Position numbers and translations under genes: made by a program. 64,000 nt of DNA from Polaribacter vadi (GTDB taxonomy: Bacteria; Bacteroidota; Bacteroidia; Flavobacteriales; Flavobacteriaceae), in assembly GCF_018861005.1 (NCBI RefSeq), contig NZ_JAHKQL010000034.1, positions 1-64,000 on the forward strand, read 5' to 3'. Below, one piece after another: positions 50,964 through 60,419 of this stretch. The stretch's first letter is position 1; each line of letters starts with the position of its first letter. The notes beneath the pieces were generated by a model. It had not been told where the DNA came from. It saw only the letters and a program-made list of their open reading frames with translations, and made no database searches.

Positions 50964-52982
50964 ATGAAAAAGATACTGGGTTATTTACCCTTACATTTTG
51001 TTGTTTTTATAATTCTAGGGATTGTTTTACAATTTTACTTCAAAATTTGGCACTTTAGTTTTATCAAAATAGGAGTACTACTTTCTTTGCTTTTAGGTTT
51101 TATATTGTTGCTTAACAATAAAATTATCAGAACTATTTTAGCATTCATCTTTTTCTTTTTTACAGGGGTTTTTTCTGTTTTTGTAAACAACGATTTGAAT
51201 TATGAAAACTATTATCAAAACCATTTAACTGATGATTCTACTGCTATTTTAAAGGTTGATAAAATACTGAAATCAAGTTTATATCATTATAAATTTGAAG
51301 CTGAGGTTATACAAATAGATAGCATAAAAACCAAAGGTAGAATATTAGTAAACCTATCAAAAGATAGTAAACTTAAACCTTTTAAGGTTGATGAAGTTTT
51401 TTATGTAAAATCATCTTTTTTAGCAATAAACAAGCCTGTAAATCCGCATCAATTTGATTATCGGTTTTACTTAGCAAAACAAGGCATTCATCAGCAATTA
51501 TATTTTACAAAAAATAACTTTTTAAGAGTAGGTTTTAAAAGCTTTTCGTTAATTGGGTTATCAGCAAAAGTTAGAAATAAAATTCAAGAATCACTACAAA
51601 AGTATCAATTTAAAGATGATGAACTAGCAGTAATAAACGCGATTTTATTAGGGCAAAGACAAGAAATTTCTAAAGAACTTTTAGCAAATTATTCTAATGC
51701 AGGAGCCATTCATATTTTGGCAGTTTCTGGTTTACATGTTGGTATAATTTTACTGATTTTAAATTGGTTATTAAAACCTCTTGTAAGAATTAAAAATGGT
51801 AAAATTATTAAAACAGTACTTGTTGTTTTATTACTTTGGATGTTTGCATTTATAGCTGGTTTATCAGCCTCAGTAACAAGAGCTGTAACTATGTTTACTT
51901 TTTTGGCAATTGGTATGTCTTTTAATCAAAAAAATGTTTCGTTATTTTCTTTAATAACGTCAATGTTCTTCTTGTTGATTTTTAAACCAATGTTTTTATT
52001 TGATGTAGGTTTTCAATTGAGTTATTTAGCAGTTTTCGGAATTATTTTAGTGCAACCCAAATTGTATAAAATTTATAAACCAAGATTTAAAGTTGATGAA
52101 AAAATCTGGCAATTAGCTTCAGTTTCTATTGCTGCTCAAATAGGAGTTTTGCCTTTAAGTTTGTACTATTTTCACCAGTTTCCAGGATTGTTTATGCTTT
52201 CTAATTTAATCATTATTCCGTTTTTAGGAGCTATTTTAATTTTCGGAATTTTAATTATAATATTGGCAGTATTTGGAGTTTTACCTCAATTTTTGGCAAA
52301 CCTTTATGGTTATATAATCTCTGCAATGAACAGTTTTGTAAGTTGGGTTTCTCATCAAGAACAATTCTTACTTAAAGAGATCTCTCTTTCATTTTTTATG
52401 ATGTTGTTAACTTATACTTTAGTTGTATTCGGAATTCGGTTTTTGATAAAAAATACATCCAAAAGATTAGTTTGTTTTCTAGCATCTATATTAGTTGTAC
52501 AAAGCTTTTTCCTGTATGAGAAACATCAAAAGAAAATAAAGGAAGAGTTTATTGTTTTTCATAAAAGTAGAAATTCAATTCTTGGAAACAGAGTAGGAGA
52601 ACAAGTTGTAATTCATCACGATTTAGATACTGTTATGATCCAAAATTTGGGTTTATTAGCTTCTTATAGGATTGGAGAAAATATACATCAAACGTTAAAA
52701 AATGAAGTTTCAAACATTTATCAATTTAAAAATGAAATTATTTTAGTTGTAGATAGTTTAGGTATTTATCAAATAAATGGTTTAAAAAATCCGATTGTAT
52801 TGTTGCAACAATCACCTAAAATAAATTTAGAGAGATTAATTAATGAATTAAAGCCAAAACAAATTATTGCTGATGGTTCTAATTATAAAAGTTATGTAAA
52901 AAGATGGCAGAAAACTGCAGAGAATAAAAAAACTCCTTTTCATTACACAGAACAAAAAGGAGCTTATATTTTAGAGAATTAA
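50964..52982 (+). CDS. comEC: ComEC/Rec2-family DNA-uptake channel
   Basis: A 672-residue integral membrane protein. After two or three N-terminal spans comes a DUF4131-like soluble region (about 75-190), then the competence domain (about 225-500) with NAILLGQRQEISKELLANYS and the hallmark HILAVSGLHVGIILLILNW, followed by several spans. The C-terminal part (about 520-672) is not a metallo-beta-lactamase: the HxHxDH pattern is absent. This shorter form without the nuclease domain is common in Bacteroidota. It would transport single-stranded DNA across the inner membrane. It converges on the thioredoxin-like gene with a 3-bp gap. Confidence 0.9.
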   Translation: MKKILGYLPLHFVVFIILGIVLQFYFKIWHFSFIKIGVLLSLLLGFILLLNNKIIRTILAFIFFFFTGVFSVFVNNDLNYENYYQNHLTDDSTAILKVDKILKSSLYHYKFEAEVIQIDSIKTKGRILVNLSKDSKLKPFKVDEVFYVKSSFLAINKPVNPHQFDYRFYLAKQGIHQQLYFTKNNFLRVGFKSFSLIGLSAKVRNKIQESLQKYQFKDDELAVINAILLGQRQEISKELLANYSNAGAIHILAVSGLHVGIILLILNWLLKPLVRIKNGKIIKTVLVVLLLWMFAFIAGLSASVTRAVTMFTFLAIGMSFNQKNVSLFSLITSMFFLLIFKPMFLFDVGFQLSYLAVFGIILVQPKLYKIYKPRFKVDEKIWQLASVSIAAQIGVLPLSLYYFHQFPGLFMLSNLIIIPFLGAILIFGILIIILAVFGVLPQFLANLYGYIISAMNSFVSWVSHQEQFLLKEISLSFFMMLLTYTLVVFGIRFLIKNTSKRLVCFLASILVVQSFFLYEKHQKKIKEEFIVFHKSRNSILGNRVGEQVVIHHDLDTVMIQNLGLLASYRIGENIHQTLKNEVSNIYQFKNEIILVVDSLGIYQINGLKNPIVLLQQSPKINLERLINELKPKQIIADGSNYKSYVKRWQKTAENKKTPFHYTEQKGAYILEN

Positions 52983-52985
52983 CTC

Positions 52986-53507
52986 TTATTTTAGGTTGCT
53001 TTTAAAACCTTTTTCAAAATTAATCCATTCTTGATCTTTATATGCTTTTGTGTTAAAAAAAGCGAGTATTTTTTCAAATCTCTCAGCAGATAAATAACCT
53101 GGTACTTTTTGTAGCATTTCTTCTTTAGCAGACATAAATATTGTTGAAGGATATGATAATTGACCTTCTAACAAAGCAGCAGATAATTCATGGAACTCAG
53201 TTCTGCCTTCTTTTTTATATTTAAAAGTGTAGCCTTTGTAATTAATATCTTCTTTGCCTTCTCCATTTAATTTAATAGCATAAAAATTTGTATTTACATA
53301 GTCTATAATTACTGGGTTAGAATAGGTTTCTTTATCCATTTTTTTGCAATAGCCACACCAATTTGTATAAACATCAATTAAAATAGGTTTTGGATTTTCT
53401 TTGTTTAAAGCGATTGCTTTTTCGAAAGAAAGCCAATTGATTTCGTTTTGTGCATTGCTTGTAAAACTAGCGAATATTATTAGTAATAATAAAAATGTTT
53501 TTTTCAT
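52986..53507 (-). CDS. Periplasmic thioredoxin-like protein
   Basis: A 173-residue exported thioredoxin-fold protein: signal peptide 1-19 (TSNAQ), active site C51-G-Y-C54 in VYTNWCGYCKKMDKETYS, and the cis-proline region SYPSTIFMS. The CGYC motif and the following KKMDKETY stretch mark the thioredoxin_7/DUF255-like group that Bacteroidota use in the periplasm for disulfide reduction. The C-terminal helix (about 130-173) is charged. Monocistronic. Partner proteins are unknown. Confidence 0.9.
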   Translation of the reverse strand: MKKTFLLLLIIFASFTSNAQNEINWLSFEKAIALNKENPKPILIDVYTNWCGYCKKMDKETYSNPVIIDYVNTNFYAIKLNGEGKEDINYKGYTFKYKKEGRTEFHELSAALLEGQLSYPSTIFMSAKEEMLQKVPGYLSAERFEKILAFFNTKAYKDQEWINFEKGFKSNLK

Positions 53508-53581
53508 AATTAAACATTTACAAAGTATATGCCAAAGTTAATAAATATCTGCTGATTTAAAATTTTCCTTATTTTTGAGCA

Positions 53582-53614
53582 TAAAAAAAACCTCATTAAT
53601 TTTAGTTTATGAGG
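53582..53614 (-). terminator. Terminator of the peptide transporter gene
   Basis: Stem CCTCAT/ATGAGG extended by AAAA/TTTT (53591-53614 core), with a T-run on the minus strand (A at 53583-53590), 20 bp after the stop. Confidence 0.8.
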
Positions 53615-53632
53615 TTTTGTGATTTTTATATT

Positions 53633-55024
53633 TTAGTTATCAGCTAATTCGAAACCTTCAGTTTCTTTTGTGCTAAAATCTGTTTCATTATCTTCTGCTC
53701 CATGTGTTAATTCTTTTAGTTTTTTAAAGAATATATAAACTAAACCAGAAAAAACTACACAAAAAATTGCAATACCAGTAAACACTTTAAATTCCCCAAA
53801 AATAGATGAAGATTCACCAAGTAATCCTGCAGCTTTATTACCTAAACCAGTCGTTGCAAAATAAATACCCATCATTATTGAAGCGTATTTTGCAGGTGCT
53901 AATTTTGTTACAAATGAAAGAGAAACTGGAGATAAACATAACTCTCCAATTGTATGAAACAGATAAGCAAGAACTAACCAAATCATCATAGAACTTCCTG
54001 TAGTGTCATATTCGTTGGCAGCAGCAGACATAAATAAGAAACCTATACCAGTAATTCCTAAACCAATAATCATTTTAAATAATGATGAAGCTTCCTTTCC
54101 TTTTAATTTTCTTTTTGCCCAAAAAGCGGCAATTGCGACCCCCAATGTAATGATGAAAAATGAATTTAAAGATTGAAACCAAGTTGCTGGAATTTCCCAT
54201 CCCATAAGCATTCTATTTGTTTTCTCTCTAGCATAAATATTCATTAGACCTCCAGCTTGTTCAAAAGCAGCAAAAAATGCAATAATCAACAGAAATGAAA
54301 TTAATAAAACAATAATTCTATCCTTTTCTATTTTTGTTAAAGGTCGCTTATAATCTTCTTGTTCTTCAATGTTTTCAGATTTGCCTAAATAATTACCTAC
54401 ATGAACTAAATATTTTTGTCCCATAAGAAATTGTATTAAACCTAAAACCATTAAAATTCCTGCTAACCCAAAACCATAATGCCATCCATGAACTTCTCCT
54501 ACATAACCAACTACAATTCCAGATAAAAATGCACCTACATTAATACCTATATAGAAAATTGTAAAACCTTTATCTCTTCTTACATCTCCTTTTTTATATA
54601 ATCCTCCAACCATAGTAGAAATATTAGGTTTTAAACAACCAACTCCAAGAATAATAAAACCTAAACCTGTATAAAATGCCCACATTGCTTCTATAGCTAG
54701 AATACTGTGACCAATTACCAATAAAATTGCACCAACTATAACTGATTTTTTTTGACCTAAAAATCGATCAGCCAAAATACCACCAGGTATAGACATAATG
54801 TAAACCAAAGCTGTATACCAACCATAAAGAGCTAAAGCTTCTCCTTGAGACCAACCTGCACCTGGGTTTACATCAGTAGTTTTTGAGGTTAAATAAAGAA
54901 CTAATAAAGCTCTCATTCCGTAATAAGAAAATCTTTCCCACATTTCTGTGAAAAATAAAACATATAATCCTGCAGGATGTCCAAATAGTTCTTTTTGATG
55001 TGGTAGTTTAGCTGTATTGCTCAT
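53633..55024 (-). CDS. Proton-dependent di-/tripeptide transporter (POT/PTR family)
   Basis: A 463-residue inner-membrane carrier with about 12-14 spans. TEMWERFSYYGMRALLVLYL is the POT ExxERFxYYG signature in TM1, with the E-x-x-E-R-F proton-coupling residues present. GGILADRFLGQKKS and FTIFYIGINVGAF are the PTR2 family signatures, and GELCLSPVSLSFVTKLAP the third conserved block. It imports di- and tripeptides. It lies 35 bp downstream of the dipeptidyl peptidase gene on the same strand, so peptide release in the periplasm and uptake are coupled. Confidence 0.94.
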   Translation of the reverse strand: MSNTAKLPHQKELFGHPAGLYVLFFTEMWERFSYYGMRALLVLYLTSKTTDVNPGAGWSQGEALALYGWYTALVYIMSIPGGILADRFLGQKKSVIVGAILLVIGHSILAIEAMWAFYTGLGFIILGVGCLKPNISTMVGGLYKKGDVRRDKGFTIFYIGINVGAFLSGIVVGYVGEVHGWHYGFGLAGILMVLGLIQFLMGQKYLVHVGNYLGKSENIEEQEDYKRPLTKIEKDRIIVLLISFLLIIAFFAAFEQAGGLMNIYAREKTNRMLMGWEIPATWFQSLNSFFIITLGVAIAAFWAKRKLKGKEASSLFKMIIGLGITGIGFLFMSAAANEYDTTGSSMMIWLVLAYLFHTIGELCLSPVSLSFVTKLAPAKYASIMMGIYFATTGLGNKAAGLLGESSSIFGEFKVFTGIAIFCVVFSGLVYIFFKKLKELTHGAEDNETDFSTKETEGFELADN

Positions 55025-55059
55025 AAAATATATCCTTTTATTTCTTAAGTTTTATTTGA

Positions 55060-57246
55060 TTAGTTTAATAAATGTTCTACAACAAAATTTGTCATTTTGG
55101 TGTATAAATTTAATCTTGTATTTCTTCCTTTATAAATTCCGTGAGTTCTGTCTGGCACAATAAACATATCAAATTGTTTGTTGGCTTCAATTAAAGAATT
55201 TATCATTCTCATTGAGTTTTGCACGTGTACATTATCATCTCCTGTTCCGTGTACTAATAAGTAATTTCCTTCTAGCTTATCTGCATAATTTATAGGAGAA
55301 TTATCATCATAACCACTTGCATTTTCTTGCGGAGTTTGCATGTAACGTTCTGTATATACAGTATCGTAAAAACGCCAAGAAGTAACAGGAGCTACAGCAA
55401 TTGCAGTGGTAAAAATATCATTACCTTTTAGTAAAACATTTGTGCTCATAAAACCACCATAAGACCAACCCCAAATACCAATATTCTCTTTATCTATATA
55501 AGGCAATTCTGCTAGTTTTTTAGCAGCAGCTATTTGATCTTCAACCTCAAATTTACCTAATTCTTTTTGTGTAACTTTCTTAAAATCTGCACCTTTTAAA
55601 CCTGTTCCTCTACCATCTACACAAACTACAATCATCCCTTTTTGGGCTAACATATTGTGCCAATAATCATTGGCTGCATTCCAATGATTACCTACTTGCT
55701 GAGAGCCTGGTCCTGAATATTGAAACATAAACATTGGGTAAGTTTTGCTTTCATCAAAATCTACAGGTTTTATCATCCACATATTTAAATCATTACCATT
55801 TATATTGATGGTAGAAAATTCTTTAGGACTCATTTTGTATGCTGCTAATTCTTCTTTTAATTCTGCATTATCTTTAATCACCTTTAGCATTTTTCCTTTG
55901 GCATTGTATAAAGAATAAATTGGTGGAGTTTCAGCAGAAGAATACGTATTGATAAAGTAATTTAAATTGGTGCTAAAAGCTGCAGAATTTTGCCCATCTT
56001 TATTACTTAAAAGCTTTTTGTTTTTTCCATTTAATTTGATAGAATAAACACCTCTGTTGATAGATCCGTTTTCTACAGATTGATAATAAATTGTTTTTTT
56101 AGATTCGTTAAAACCATAATAACGAGTTACTTCCCAATTTCCTTTTGTTATTTGATTGATTAATTTTCCATCAAAATCATAATGATAAATATGGTTGTAT
56201 CCATCTTTTTCGCTGGTCCAGATAAAAGAATTATCAACTAAAAAAGTAAGGTTGTCTGTAATGTCTATATAAGCTTTATCAGTTTCGTTTAACAATACAG
56301 AAGTTGTACTTTTAACAGCATCAACTTTGTATAATTTTAAATCATTTTGATGACGATTCAAGGTAGTAGCTATTAAAATTTCATCATCATTAGACCATTT
56401 TATTCTTGGTATATATTCATAATCACCTAAAGCAATTTTCTTACTATTTTCTGATGCAATTGTATACATATGTAAAGTTACATCAGCATTTTTTTCTCCT
56501 GCTTTTGGGTATTTAAAAACTTGTTGACTTGGGTATAAATCTTTCCCAACAATATCCATAGAAAAGGTTGGTACTTTACTTTCATCGAAACGTAAATATG
56601 CCAAATATTTGCTGTTATTACTCCACTCAAAAGCTCTAACAAATGCAAATTCTTCTTCGTAAACCCAATCTGTAATACCATTTATAATGCTGTTCTTTTT
56701 TCCGTCTTTGGTTACTTGAATAATTTTGTTTTCAGAAAAATCTTTGATAAAAAGATCGTTGTTTTTAGCGTAAGCTACTTTTTTATTGTCAGGAGAAAAA
56801 ATAGGCTCTTGAATATCTTCTCCTATTAAAGTTGCTTTTTTTGATGCAACATCATAAGCGTAATAAGTACCTGTATAAGAATGTCTGTAAATCTTTTTAA
56901 AGTTTGTACCTAATATAATTTTGGTTTCATCATTGTTAAAGCTGTAAGATTGAAAACCATTAATTTCTGGTAAATCTTTGCTATTTACAATGGTTTCAAC
57001 TTTTTCTAAAGTGGCATAACTATATTTATCAACAGAGGTGTTTCTGTCTTTATCCCTATTTAAGAGCGAATAAAAATCGCCATTCATAGAGTTTAAAGAG
57101 TTCATTCTTTTAGCAGAAAAAGTACCATCCCAAATTTCTTCGAGGGTAATTTTTTTGGTGCCAGAAGTGTTTTTTGATTCTTGTTGTGAATAATTTAAGG
57201 AAGTGATCAATGTGAAAATTGTTACTAAAATGATGCTTTTTTTCAT
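55060..57246 (-). CDS. Dipeptidyl peptidase IV-type serine protease (S9)
   Basis: A 728-residue exported prolyl-specific dipeptidase with a signal peptide (about 1-20, NYSQQ). An N-terminal beta-propeller (about 50-470) is followed by an alpha/beta hydrolase domain with catalytic S595 (GWSYGGFMS), the acid in GTGDDNVH (D670/D671) and H702 (DRTHGIYKG). The N-terminal-amine-binding Glu pair is probably WVYEEEFAF, as in DPP IV. Length agrees with DPP IV of Bacteroidota (about 720). It cuts X-Pro or X-Ala dipeptides in the periplasm, which the peptide transporter encoded just downstream can take up. Confidence 0.94.
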   Translation of the reverse strand: MKKSIILVTIFTLITSLNYSQQESKNTSGTKKITLEEIWDGTFSAKRMNSLNSMNGDFYSLLNRDKDRNTSVDKYSYATLEKVETIVNSKDLPEINGFQSYSFNNDETKIILGTNFKKIYRHSYTGTYYAYDVASKKATLIGEDIQEPIFSPDNKKVAYAKNNDLFIKDFSENKIIQVTKDGKKNSIINGITDWVYEEEFAFVRAFEWSNNSKYLAYLRFDESKVPTFSMDIVGKDLYPSQQVFKYPKAGEKNADVTLHMYTIASENSKKIALGDYEYIPRIKWSNDDEILIATTLNRHQNDLKLYKVDAVKSTTSVLLNETDKAYIDITDNLTFLVDNSFIWTSEKDGYNHIYHYDFDGKLINQITKGNWEVTRYYGFNESKKTIYYQSVENGSINRGVYSIKLNGKNKKLLSNKDGQNSAAFSTNLNYFINTYSSAETPPIYSLYNAKGKMLKVIKDNAELKEELAAYKMSPKEFSTININGNDLNMWMIKPVDFDESKTYPMFMFQYSGPGSQQVGNHWNAANDYWHNMLAQKGMIVVCVDGRGTGLKGADFKKVTQKELGKFEVEDQIAAAKKLAELPYIDKENIGIWGWSYGGFMSTNVLLKGNDIFTTAIAVAPVTSWRFYDTVYTERYMQTPQENASGYDDNSPINYADKLEGNYLLVHGTGDDNVHVQNSMRMINSLIEANKQFDMFIVPDRTHGIYKGRNTRLNLYTKMTNFVVEHLLN

Positions 57247-57356
57247 TTGAGACTTTGTTTTTAATAAAGATTTGCCAAGTTTACGGAAAAATCCACAAAA
57301 AATATCTTAAAAATCCATAAAACTTGATTATATCATACTTTTTGAAAGGTTTCAAT

Positions 57357-57364
57357 TATATTTG
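57357..57364 (+). promoter_or_regulatory. -7 box (TATATTTG) of the HMG-CoA reductase gene
   Basis: An exact TAnnTTTG match 25 bp before the ATG at 57390. No -33 TTG at the standard distance. Confidence 0.5.
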
Positions 57365-57389
57365 TTCTTTATAGCTTATAGATACTTAA

Positions 57390-59117
57390 ATGAGTAAAAT
57401 TATATCTGGTTTTTCAAAGTTTACCAAAGAAGAAAAAATTGATTGGTTAACTAAAAACTACTTTCACAATCAAACAGAAACTGTAAATATTATCAAACAA
57501 TATTGGAATGTTGATACTGATTTACAAGATTTACATGACGATTTTATAGAAAACACAATTTCTAATTTTTACATGCCTTATGGAGTTGCACCTAACTTTG
57601 TAATTAATGATAGAACCTACGTTATACCTATGGTTGTAGAAGAAAGTTCTGTTGTGGCTGCAGCATCTTTGGTTGGTAAATTTTGGAGTACAAGAGGTGG
57701 TTTTAAAACCACTGTAATTTCTACAACTAAAATTGGTCAGGTTCATTTTATGTTTGCTGGCAATAAAAATGATTTAGAAATTTATTTTAATCAAAATAAA
57801 ACGGAATTGTTTGCAGCAACTGCTTCCATCACTAAAAATATGAAAAAAAGAGGTGGAGGAATTTTAGATATTAAATTGATTGATAAAACTGATAAGCTTG
57901 CCAATTATTATCAATTGCACGTAACTTTCGAAACCAAAGATTCAATGGGTGCAAACTTTATTAATTCTTGTTTAGAATCAATTGCTAAAAAGTTTGAGAA
58001 AGATGATATCGAAATTGTAATGAGTATTTTGTCTAACTATGTTCCAGAATGTTTGGTTAAGGCAGAAGTGAGTTGTGCAATTGAAGAGTTGGGAGGAGAA
58101 AATCCGCAGAAATTTGCAGAAAAATTTTATCAAGCTGTACAAATTGCAGAAATAGAACCTTACAGAGCTGTTACCCATAATAAGGGAATTATGAACGGAA
58201 TTGATGCTGTAGTTTTAGCAACTGGTAACGATTTTAGAGCAGTAGAAGCTGGTGCACACGCGTATGCTTCTAGAAATGGTTCATATTCGAGTTTATCTCA
58301 TTGTTCTATTGATGATGGCATTTTTAAATTTTGGATAGAAATTCCTTTAGCATTAGGTACAGTTGGGGGGTTAACAGCTTTGCACCCTATGGCTAAATTG
58401 TCTTTAGAAATGTTGCAAAAACCATCTGCAAGAACTTTAATGCAAATTATGGCAGCAGCTGGTTTAGCGCAAAATTTTGCAGCTTTAAGAGCTTTAACAA
58501 CCAAAGGAATTCAGCATGGACACATGAAAATGCACTTGCAAAACATTCTAAATCAATTGGGTGCAAATGAGCAAGAAAAAGAAGAAATTACCAAATATTT
58601 CGAAACCAGAACTGTTTCTCATTCTGCTGTGGTTACTCAATTTAATGAATTAAGAAAACCGAAAATAAATTGGGTTAATTTTTTAAATATAGACGAAATT
58701 TCTAATAAATTAAGTGGTTTAACAAGAGCAACAAAACCTGTTTTTGGTAAAATGAATGGGCAACAAGTTATTGAGCATTTAAGTTTGTTGATGCAAATTT
58801 CTAACGGAAAAATTGATGCAGATTATTATGTTTCTGATGAAAAAACGGCCAGAAGAAAACCATTTTTAGATACAGATGGTGAATTGCATATTGGGTTTAG
58901 AGCCGCTATTTTATCTGATGAACCTACTCCAGAAAAATTTAATTCAATTTCAGAAGCAATTGATGATTTAGTAGTACAAATTAATGATTTTAAAAATCAT
59001 TTTACAGAAGCTACAACCGAAAATCATCCATTTTTTGGCGAATTAGATTATGAATACTGGAAAAAATTTCACGTAAAACATTTTACGCATCACTTTAAAC
59101 AATTCAATTTATTATAA
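57390..59117 (+). CDS. HMG-CoA reductase (class II) with C-terminal DUF1569/DinB-like domain
   Basis: A 575-residue protein. The first about 425 residues are a class II-type hydroxymethylglutaryl-CoA reductase: VVEESSVVAAASLVGKFW (catalytic Glu region), ETKDSMGANFINSC (lysine and DxMGxN), GNDFRAVEAGAHAYAS, LALGTVGGLTALHP and the catalytic histidine in HGHMKMHLQN. It reduces HMG-CoA to mevalonate, or the reverse. The class II enzymes are about 430 long, and here about 145 further residues follow (LTRATKPVFGKMNGQQVIEH, then HPFFGELDYEYWKKFHVKHF), which form a DUF1569/DinB-like helical domain with a probable metal-type histidine set. The fused part's role is unknown. Isoprenoid synthesis through mevalonate is the likely path. 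Confidence 0.9.
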   Translation: MSKIISGFSKFTKEEKIDWLTKNYFHNQTETVNIIKQYWNVDTDLQDLHDDFIENTISNFYMPYGVAPNFVINDRTYVIPMVVEESSVVAAASLVGKFWSTRGGFKTTVISTTKIGQVHFMFAGNKNDLEIYFNQNKTELFAATASITKNMKKRGGGILDIKLIDKTDKLANYYQLHVTFETKDSMGANFINSCLESIAKKFEKDDIEIVMSILSNYVPECLVKAEVSCAIEELGGENPQKFAEKFYQAVQIAEIEPYRAVTHNKGIMNGIDAVVLATGNDFRAVEAGAHAYASRNGSYSSLSHCSIDDGIFKFWIEIPLALGTVGGLTALHPMAKLSLEMLQKPSARTLMQIMAAAGLAQNFAALRALTTKGIQHGHMKMHLQNILNQLGANEQEKEEITKYFETRTVSHSAVVTQFNELRKPKINWVNFLNIDEISNKLSGLTRATKPVFGKMNGQQVIEHLSLLMQISNGKIDADYYVSDEKTARRKPFLDTDGELHIGFRAAILSDEPTPEKFNSISEAIDDLVVQINDFKNHFTEATTENHPFFGELDYEYWKKFHVKHFTHHFKQFNLL

Positions 59118-59121
59118 ACTT

Positions 59122-60309
59122 TTATAGCTTAATTTTTTCTTTTAGGTTGATGATGTTTTTATCCTCAACACCTAAATAACGTCTACTACCCAAATAGCGG
59201 TTTTTATTAAACTCATCGTAATTTGGTTGATAATCTTCAATAGAACTAATATGGACATTACCTGAAGCATGGATAAATTCACCTTTTCCATTACCAAGCC
59301 AAATACCTACATGTGTTACTTTTTTTCCTTTTTCAGCTGTGGCTTTTTTACCAAAAAACATTAAATCACCTTTTTCTAAACCTTCAAATTTCAATTCAGA
59401 ATCCACAATTTGTCCAGCATAAACTTGTTGAGAAGCATCTCTAGGAATGATAAAACCATTCATTAAATACACCATTTTTGTAAATCCACTACAATCCATT
59501 CCTTTGCTCGAAGTTCCTCCCCATAAATAAGGGAAACCATCCATAGACTTCGCTATTTCTTCAATATTAGATTGAGAAACTTGTAAATTAGTAAGCCAAG
59601 ATTCAAATAAAGTAGCCTCATCTCTTTTTACAAAACCCGTTCTTTTATCTGGATATTCAACTTCAATAAAATCTTTATGCAAAGCTTTATATTTTAAAAT
59701 TCCACCTAAAGTTATATCAGAAATAATCTGAGATTTATCACTTTTATGACTAAATACTGCTCCAAAGTTTTTAGTGAAAATTACTTTTTTTTCATTATTC
59801 CAAGCATCAAAATCGGCTTTGTTCATTCTTGTAATTCCACCTTTATCAACCCAAGAAATATACTTATCAGGAGTTTGAACTCTATAAAAATCGCCTTTTT
59901 TATCTAATACTTTTAAAGGCATTCCTAACAAACCTTGTGTGCCTAATTCAGCAGAATGTTTGGGTTGAGAACGAATGTTAATTACAGAATTTCGAGCAAT
60001 AGCATATTTTAAATCTCCAACAGCAGTATCTGGTAAAACTCTAATTTCGTTTATGTATTTTATTTTTTTTCTACTAAGACTATTCATTAATTTAAACATA
60101 GGTGCCTTAGTAGTTGTTATTCCTTCAAGTTTAATTTTATCCTCTTCATAATTAATATCCACATTAAATAGAGCTACTCTCTGATCTGGTGTTTCAGTCA
60201 TTTTTAATAAAGAAGCATATTGTTTTATTTTTTTTAATTCTTTCTCTTTGTTATTACAAGAAATAAATAAGATTAGAACAAAAAGTAATATATATTTTAA
60301 GGATTTCAT
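59122..60309 (-). CDS. SH3-domain NlpC/P60 (C40) lipoprotein
   Basis: A 395-residue lipoprotein (lipobox cysteine C18, ILFISCNN). An N-terminal region of about 80 residues is followed by two bacterial SH3-like domains (about 105-170, NIRSQPKHSAELGTQ, and about 180-235) and an NlpC/P60 domain (about 245-365) with catalytic C273 in SKGMDCSGFTK, then HVGIWLGN (His) and FIHASG. The layout matches the YkfC-type gamma-D-glutamyl-L-diamino acid endopeptidases that trim peptidoglycan peptides. Convergent with the HMG-CoA reductase gene, 4 bp apart. Confidence 0.91.
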   Translation of the reverse strand: MKSLKYILLFVLILFISCNNKEKELKKIKQYASLLKMTETPDQRVALFNVDINYEEDKIKLEGITTTKAPMFKLMNSLSRKKIKYINEIRVLPDTAVGDLKYAIARNSVINIRSQPKHSAELGTQGLLGMPLKVLDKKGDFYRVQTPDKYISWVDKGGITRMNKADFDAWNNEKKVIFTKNFGAVFSHKSDKSQIISDITLGGILKYKALHKDFIEVEYPDKRTGFVKRDEATLFESWLTNLQVSQSNIEEIAKSMDGFPYLWGGTSSKGMDCSGFTKMVYLMNGFIIPRDASQQVYAGQIVDSELKFEGLEKGDLMFFGKKATAEKGKKVTHVGIWLGNGKGEFIHASGNVHISSIEDYQPNYDEFNKNRYLGSRRYLGVEDKNIINLKEKIKL

Positions 60310-60419
60310 TTTCAGATTTAATTAATTTTAAATAAAGATAGTAATATTTAAAATGATAATAATTGTAAAAACCATTCGTTTTATATTATGATGTTAATTA
60401 ATATTTGAGGTAAAGTTAT

